The notes under the pieces are model-generated. The model was not told the origin of the DNA. It worked only from the letters and a program-made list of their open reading frames with translations, and searched no databases. Position numbers and translations under genes: made by a program. Shown in pieces: positions 1-4,345 of a DNA stretch of 6,234 nt; position 1 is the first letter of the stretch, and the number at the start of each line of letters is the position of its first letter. This DNA is from an uncultured Ilumatobacter sp. (GTDB taxonomy: Bacteria; Actinomycetota; Acidimicrobiia; Acidimicrobiales; Ilumatobacteraceae). The stretch spans positions 1 through 6,234 of the forward strand of contig CALCXK010000107.1 in assembly GCA_937905835.1 (NCBI GenBank), written 5' to 3'.

Positions 1-86
1 CCGGGGCGCAGCCTCCTCATGCCGATCCGCGTCGGGGATGATTAGAAGCTCGCCAAGAAGGTGTCGATGTCGACGTAGGTCAATTC

Positions 87-269
87 GTGGGACTCGTCGG
101 CTTCAACTGCTGCATCGAGCGAGTTGCCGCAGTAGGCGGCGTCCAACTCGAGCACCAATTCATGCACCCCGTTCCGCGCGGCATTCCGATTCTCGAAACC
201 GCCTCAGCCGTGACGGCCGAGATCAATCGCAGTCGCGATTATTTGAATAAATTACTCAGCGATGCTTGA
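87..269 (+). CDS. Possible short ORF or tail of a decayed upstream gene, function unknown
   Basis: A 60-residue frame opens at a GTG with an AGGT about 7 bases upstream and ends at TGA. I do not recognise it. The composition looks protein-like, with a mixed hydrophobic N-terminal half, a Pro-rich HPVPRGIPIL stretch and a helical, charged end (EINRSRDYLNKLL). The frame is open back to base 42, where an in-frame TGA (39-41) blocks it. A one-base shift near base 42 would join it to another protein-like stretch in frame 1 (bases 1-42), so it may be the 3' end of a frameshifted gene. The reverse strand of the same stretch is also open and protein-like (minus 203 to 42), so the coding strand is uncertain. 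The stop codon lies inside the hairpin at 261-290. Confidence 0.22.
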   Translation: MGLVGFNCCIERVAAVGGVQLEHQFMHPVPRGIPILETASAVTAEINRSRDYLNKLLSDA

Positions 270-290
270 GCCTGACGCGGCGCAAGCATC
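261..290 (+). terminator. Hairpin before the operon: weak intrinsic terminator or leader structure
   Basis: GATGCTTG (261-268) pairs perfectly with CAAGCATC (283-290). After one A-G mismatch, GCC (270-272) pairs with GGC (279-281), leaving a six-base loop TGACGC. Only three T residues (291-293) follow, so as a rho-independent terminator it would be weak. It sits 8 bases before the AGGA of the DJ-1/PfpI gene, in what would be its 5' leader if transcription starts upstream. It could end an upstream transcript, attenuate read-through into the operon, or protect the mRNA 5' end. The structure is seen directly; the role is inference. The nearby AT-rich patch (about 237-258) could hold promoter elements, but I see no convincing -35/-10 pair. 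Confidence 0.4.
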
Positions 291-298
291 TTTCAATC

Positions 299-302
299 AG
301 GA
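299..302 (+). promoter_or_regulatory. Ribosome binding site that decides the DJ-1/PfpI start
   Basis: AGGA stands 8 bases before the ATG at 311, a normal Shine-Dalgarno spacing. The alternative in-frame ATG at 302 overlaps this site, so it is unlikely to be the start. The other start codons in the window lack a comparable purine-rich site, which fits starts coupled to the preceding gene. Confidence 0.5.
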
Positions 303-310
303 TGATTACC

Positions 311-880
311 ATGCAACCCAAAGTTCTTATTATTGTCGGTGATGCCAGCGAGACACTGGACACGATGTACCCGTATTACCGGTTAATCGAAGCCGGTTTT
401 CAGCCCGTCGTCGCGGCGCCGGAAAAGCGGCGCTACCAGATGGTTCTTCACGAGGTGAAGCCTGGCTGGACGATTACCAGGGAGTGGGAAGGATACACCA
501 TCCAGGCGGACGTCGCGTTCGCGGAGATCGATCCCGACGAGTATCTGGGGATCTTCTTCTCTGGCGGCCGCGCTCCTGAGTACATTCGCGACGACCTCGA
601 TCTCATCCGCATCACGCGCTACTTCTTCGCAAAGAATGCTCCGATTGCGAGCGTCTGCCACGGCGTCGAGATTCCCGCGCGAGCTGACTGCGTTCGAGGT
701 CGGCGAATGGCGACGGTTGCCAAGTGCCGCTTCGATCTGGAAGTCTGTGGCGGGACGTTCGTGGACGAACCGTGCGTGATTGACGGCAACCTGATTTCAG
801 GTCGCACATTCCACGACAATGGCCATTTCGTCGGAGCCTGGATCAAGCTTCTCGATGAAGCCAGAAATCAGTCCAAATGA
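311..880 (+). CDS. DJ-1/PfpI family protein (class I glutamine amidotransferase-like fold)
   Basis: A 189-residue, single-domain protein of normal length for the DJ-1/PfpI superfamily. It opens with the first beta strand (KVLIIVGD) and a segment of the type ETLDTMYPYYRL typical of one PfpI-like subgroup. The nucleophile elbow SVCHGVEI gives Cys116 with His117. The acidic partner is Glu90 in SGGRAPEY, 26 residues before the Cys, the usual PfpI spacing. The C-terminal part (near CGGTFVDEPCVIDGN) matches the end of the family fold. It has no signal peptide, so it should be cytoplasmic. The family includes peptidases, amidases, glyoxalase/deglycase-type enzymes and chaperones; the sequence does not show which applies. 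The start at 311 is chosen from the AGGA at 299-302. ATG 302 and TTG 266 are in-frame alternatives. Its stop overlaps the first sulfatase start by 4 bp, so the two are probably translated together, and this is the first clear gene of the operon. Confidence 0.9.
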   Translation: MQPKVLIIVGDASETLDTMYPYYRLIEAGFQPVVAAPEKRRYQMVLHEVKPGWTITREWEGYTIQADVAFAEIDPDEYLGIFFSGGRAPEYIRDDLDLIRITRYFFAKNAPIASVCHGVEIPARADCVRGRRMATVAKCRFDLEVCGGTFVDEPCVIDGNLISGRTFHDNGHFVGAWIKLLDEARNQSK

Positions 881-2694
881 ACACACCAACGGCACTCATC
901 ATCACCCTGCTGCTCGCGTTGTTCGCCCCGGTGGACGTCACCTATGCGAAACAGCCTAACGTCCTTCTCATCATCACCGATGACCAGGGCTATGGGGACT
1001 TGTCCATCCACGGCAACACGCATCTGCAAACGCCGCACATTGATCAGCTGGCCGCGGAGAGCGTGCGGTTTGATCGGTTCTATGTGAATTCATTTTGCGC
1101 ACCCACACGGGCAGCCTTGCTCACGGGGCGCTGGCCGCTGCGAACCGGGTGCCACGGTGTCACGCACAATGCCGAGGCGATGAAACCGTCCGAGGTCACG
1201 ATGGCGGAGGCGCTGCACGAAAGCGGCTATCGCTCGGCTTGCGTCGGCAAATGGCACAATGGCGAGCAGTATCCGTTCACGCCGATGGGCCAGGGCTTCG
1301 ACGAGGCGTTTGGGTTCAATAATGGCCACTGGAACAACTACTTCGATCCCGTGCTCCTGCGCGGCTCGAAGCCTGAGCAGACTGAGGGTTACATCACCGA
1401 CGTGCTCACTGATCAGGCGATGAGGTTCATTACCGCGAACCAGACGGGGCCGTTTTTCTGTTACCTCAGTTACAATGCACCACACTCGCCGTATCAGGTG
1501 CCGGACAAATACTTCGACAAGTTCAAATCGAAGGGCTTCGACGATACTTTGGCTGCCTTCTACGGGATGTGCGAAAACATCGATGACAATGTGGGGCGAC
1601 TGCTCGCGCATTTGGCATCGTTGCGGCTCGCGGATGACACCATCGTGCTCTTTCTCACTGACAACGGCGGCACGGCGGGCGTGAAGATCTACAATGCCGA
1701 CATGCGTGGCGGCAAAACCAGCGTGCATGAGGGTGGAAGTCGCGTGCCGCTCTTCATGCGCTGGCCGGCGGCGACATGGACGCCGCATGTCGTGAAACCC
1801 ATCGTCTCGCACATTGATCTTTATCCCACGCTGCTCGACCTGTGCGGTGTGAAGGCACCCGTTGGGCCGAAGCTTGATGGCATCTCGCTGCGGCCACTGT
1901 TGGAAAGAACGGATAGCAGCGCGTGGCCTGATCGCACGCTCTTCACGCACAATCCCATCGATGAGTCGAACAAGTATCCCGGCGCCGTGCGCACCCAGAA
2001 ATATCGACTGGTCCGCGAAATCAAAGGACCTGCCGGCGGCTCGAGGGCGAAGGCCAATGACACGAGCGCCACTCCCTGGCAGCTCTACGACATGGAAAGC
2101 GATCCCGGCCAGAAGAAGAACATCGCCGCTGACCACCCCGACATCGTGATGCAACTGAGCGACCAATACGATGCATGGTTCGCCGACATCTCGCGCGATG
2201 GCTTGCAGCGTTTTCCATTGCCGATCGGTCATGCGGAACACAACCCGGTCGAACTGCACGCACCGCAGGCCTACCTCGACCAGCCGTTGACATTCGCCAA
2301 CGGCCCCGGCTTTGCCAATGACTGGCTCACCGGCTGGACGGATGCGAAAGCGAAAGTCTGGTTCGACATCGAGGTGGCTACCGCTGGCGACTACGAGATC
2401 GAAATCGCCCTGGCCTGTCCGTCTGCTGACGCCGGATCGCGTCTACGCATCAGCGTCGGCAGCGAGTCAATCGAGACCGTCGTCCCTGCATCGCCCGCAC
2501 CGGAGATTCCATTGCCTCATCGCGACGAAGCAGGGTCGGCAAGATACCGCAACCGCGAGTGGTTCACTCTGAAGGCCGGCACTCTCAGGCTGCCGAAAGG
2601 TCCGGCCAAGCTCACGATTGAACCGCTCACCATGCCCGGAACGCAGGTGATGGATTTCAAACACGTGAAGCTGAACCTGAGATCCACGCCATGA
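877..2694 (+). CDS. Exported S1-type (formylglycine) sulfatase with C-terminal beta-sandwich-like domain
   Basis: A 605-residue arylsulfatase-type enzyme that should hydrolyse sulfate esters, probably on a glycan, outside the cytoplasm. Residues 1-24 form a signal peptide with likely cleavage after TYA. The alkaline-phosphatase-like domain (about 26-440) has the metal-binding pair Asp35-Asp36 (ITDDQGYGD) and the signature Cys74-Ala-Pro-Thr-Arg78 followed by LLTGR; Cys74 would be converted to formylglycine. It also has Lys125 and His127 (GKWHNG), His203 (APHSPY), the metal ligands Asp262-Asn263 (LTDNGG), and Lys280 with EGG (285-287). All expected catalytic positions are present. Residues about 456-605 are an extra module with alternating strands (WFDIEVATAGDYEIEIAL, VMDFKHVKLNL) resembling carbohydrate-binding or fucosidase-tail beta-sandwiches. 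Its start shares ATGA with the upstream stop, and its stop shares ATGA with the next gene. The exact substrate cannot be assigned. Maturation needs a formylglycine-generating enzyme, which is not encoded here. Confidence 0.95.
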   Translation: MNTPTALIITLLLALFAPVDVTYAKQPNVLLIITDDQGYGDLSIHGNTHLQTPHIDQLAAESVRFDRFYVNSFCAPTRAALLTGRWPLRTGCHGVTHNAEAMKPSEVTMAEALHESGYRSACVGKWHNGEQYPFTPMGQGFDEAFGFNNGHWNNYFDPVLLRGSKPEQTEGYITDVLTDQAMRFITANQTGPFFCYLSYNAPHSPYQVPDKYFDKFKSKGFDDTLAAFYGMCENIDDNVGRLLAHLASLRLADDTIVLFLTDNGGTAGVKIYNADMRGGKTSVHEGGSRVPLFMRWPAATWTPHVVKPIVSHIDLYPTLLDLCGVKAPVGPKLDGISLRPLLERTDSSAWPDRTLFTHNPIDESNKYPGAVRTQKYRLVREIKGPAGGSRAKANDTSATPWQLYDMESDPGQKKNIAADHPDIVMQLSDQYDAWFADISRDGLQRFPLPIGHAEHNPVELHAPQAYLDQPLTFANGPGFANDWLTGWTDAKAKVWFDIEVATAGDYEIEIALACPSADAGSRLRISVGSESIETVVPASPAPEIPLPHRDEAGSARYRNREWFTLKAGTLRLPKGPAKLTIEPLTMPGTQVMDFKHVKLNLRSTP

Positions 2695-4328
2695 AACACA
2701 TCCTCACACTCATCACCGCACTGCTGCTGCTCCCGCTCACCGTGCTGCAAGCCGCCGATGCAACGAAACCCAATGTCCTTTTCATCATCGCGGACGATCT
2801 CGGCTGGGGCGATCTGCGCTGCTACGGCAATCAAGTCGTCGACACGCCCACGCTGGATGAACTGGCGAAGACAGGAGTTCGGTTTACTGATCATTACTCG
2901 CCGTCACCGCTCTGCGCACCAGCCCGCGCGGGGTTTCTCACGGGACGCTTCAATCATCGCACGGGCGCTGTGGATGTGCCGAGCAATCGCGGGCTCGACC
3001 GGCTTGATTTGTCAGAGAAAACTTTCGGCGACTACTTCCGTCACGCTGGCTATGCGACGGCGCTGATCGGCAAGTGGCACAACGGCGCGTATTCCCAGGA
3101 CTACCTGCCGCACCGTCGCGGGTTCGACTTCTTCTTTGGCTTTCCCAATGGCGGACAGGATTACTGGAAATGGAACCTGCTCCGCAACGACGACGCCATG
3201 CCGCACGATGGGCGATATCTCTCGGATGCGCTCAACGACGAAGCCATCGCGTTCATTCGCAAGCACAACGAAAAACCATTCGCGCTGTGGCTCGCGCATC
3301 ATGCGCCGCATAGTCCGCTCGCCGCGCCCGAAGTGTTGGTGAAAAAATACCGCGAGCGTTTGGGCCAGGACGCGAGCGAGGCGGTGGCTGTCATCTACGC
3401 GATGATCGAGGCGATGGACACCGGCCTGGGCCGCGTGTTTCAGACGCTCAAGGAGGAGGGCCTGTGGGAGAAGACGGTCATCGTGTTCACCAGCGACAAC
3501 GGGCCCTGGCTCGCCAAAGATTCCGAACTCGGCTCTCAGAAGCGATTCAACGGCGTCTTCTCGGGCCAGAAGCAGGATGTATTGGAAGGCGGCATTCGTG
3601 TGCCCTGCATCGTCGCCTGGCCCGGCCGCATTCCCGCCGGCCAGGTGATCGACACTCCGGTTCACGGGTGCGATTGGTTGCCGACCCTCTATGGCCTCAC
3701 GAATGAATCCGCGCCTGCCGGCGCCAAACCGTTCGACGGTCTCGACGTGATGCCGCTGCTTTTGGGCAACCCTGCACCCGCACTCACGCAGCGTGCGCTG
3801 CCCTTCCAACGCAACCGCTACGCCCCTGTGCAGCACGCTAACGCCGCCATCCGCGAAGGCCGCTGGAAGCTCTACTGGCCGGGCGAAAAAGCATCGTTGA
3901 AAAAGGACTCCGGGCGGGACAATCCTTCTTACCTGCGCGGCATCGCGCAACCGCACTGGGAGATGCCGCTCGACCGCCAGCTCGATCCTGCCACCACCGC
4001 GCCGCAACCACCGCCGCGACTCTACGATGTCGATGCCGATCCTGCCGAGAAACATGACCTTGCTGCCCAGCATCCCGAAATCGTGAATTCGCTCGCACAG
4101 AAACACGATGCATGGTTCGCGGAGATCATCCCTCAATGGCAGCAGTCGCGCGCTCACATCGTCGAGCAGGACCGAGCATACTGGAAGGACCGTACCGCGC
4201 CCGATCCAGCCGCCTTGTTCAAAGACTACTGGCAATGGAAGTCCGCGCTCCAAGGTACCGACCCAACAGCCGCCGATCCGCTGAAAGTCTTCCGCGGCTT
4301 CTGGAATAACGATCCAACAAACCAATGA
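2691..4328 (+). CDS. Exported S1-type (formylglycine) sulfatase, second tandem copy
   Basis: A 545-residue sulfatase with a signal peptide ending near LQAAD (residues 18-23) and the mature enzyme starting with KPNVLFIIADD. Catalytic positions are intact: Asp35-Asp36; the CxPxR signature Cys75-Ala-Pro-Ala-Arg79 followed by FLTGR; Lys128 and His130 in GKWHNG; His207 in HAPHSPL; Asp269-Asn270 in TSDNGPW; and Lys294 with EGG (299-301). The C-terminal subdomain has the usual sulfatase tail (GRWKLYWPG, then RLYDVDADPAEKHDL). It lacks the extra beta-sandwich of its neighbour and instead ends in a Trp- and Gln-rich helical tail (about 475-545). Outside the motifs it differs clearly from the upstream sulfatase, so it is an old paralogue, probably acting on a different sulfate position or sugar. 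No Shine-Dalgarno site is seen; the ATGA overlap with the upstream gene suggests coupled translation. The substrate is unknown. Confidence 0.95.
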   Translation: MKHILTLITALLLLPLTVLQAADATKPNVLFIIADDLGWGDLRCYGNQVVDTPTLDELAKTGVRFTDHYSPSPLCAPARAGFLTGRFNHRTGAVDVPSNRGLDRLDLSEKTFGDYFRHAGYATALIGKWHNGAYSQDYLPHRRGFDFFFGFPNGGQDYWKWNLLRNDDAMPHDGRYLSDALNDEAIAFIRKHNEKPFALWLAHHAPHSPLAAPEVLVKKYRERLGQDASEAVAVIYAMIEAMDTGLGRVFQTLKEEGLWEKTVIVFTSDNGPWLAKDSELGSQKRFNGVFSGQKQDVLEGGIRVPCIVAWPGRIPAGQVIDTPVHGCDWLPTLYGLTNESAPAGAKPFDGLDVMPLLLGNPAPALTQRALPFQRNRYAPVQHANAAIREGRWKLYWPGEKASLKKDSGRDNPSYLRGIAQPHWEMPLDRQLDPATTAPQPPPRLYDVDADPAEKHDLAAQHPEIVNSLAQKHDAWFAEIIPQWQQSRAHIVEQDRAYWKDRTAPDPAALFKDYWQWKSALQGTDPTAADPLKVFRGFWNNDPTNQ

Positions 4329-4345
4329 AAGCTGCCGCGCGATGA
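4325..4345 (+). other. Six-residue mini-ORF bridging sulfatase 2 and the sialidase-like/SGNH gene
   Basis: The sulfatase stop lies in ATGA (4325-4328). The ATG of that ATGA opens a tiny frame, MKAAAR, whose TGA (4343-4345) lies in a second ATGA that holds the start of the next gene (4342). A ribosome ending the sulfatase could therefore restart, read six codons and restart again at the next gene. The bases ATGAAA occur at both ends, 17 bases apart, as if the ancestral 4-bp overlap was kept and a new start gained downstream. The arrangement is seen directly; translation of the mini-ORF is a guess. Confidence 0.25.

Noticed and set aside
38..250. Plus-strand Arg/Ser-rich 70-residue frame
   Set aside because: The low-complexity Arg-rich composition is typical of an out-of-frame reading of GC-rich sequence; the other frames here are more protein-like.
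266..310. Upstream TTG or ATG 302 start for the DJ-1/PfpI gene
   Set aside because: It would add a basic N-terminal stretch encoded through the hairpin and outside the family fold; the AGGA fits the ATG at 311 best.
1090..2259. Long minus-strand open frame (389 codons) inside sulfatase 1
   Set aside because: It lies wholly opposite a gene with every sulfatase catalytic motif; its Arg/His/Val-rich translation has no recognisable domain and is the mirror of GC-rich sense codons.
2170..4121. Repeated GATGCATGGTTCGC in both sulfatases as a possible repeat element
   Set aside because: Both copies encode the same DAWFA motif at the end of the sulfatase fold, so protein homology between paralogues explains the match.
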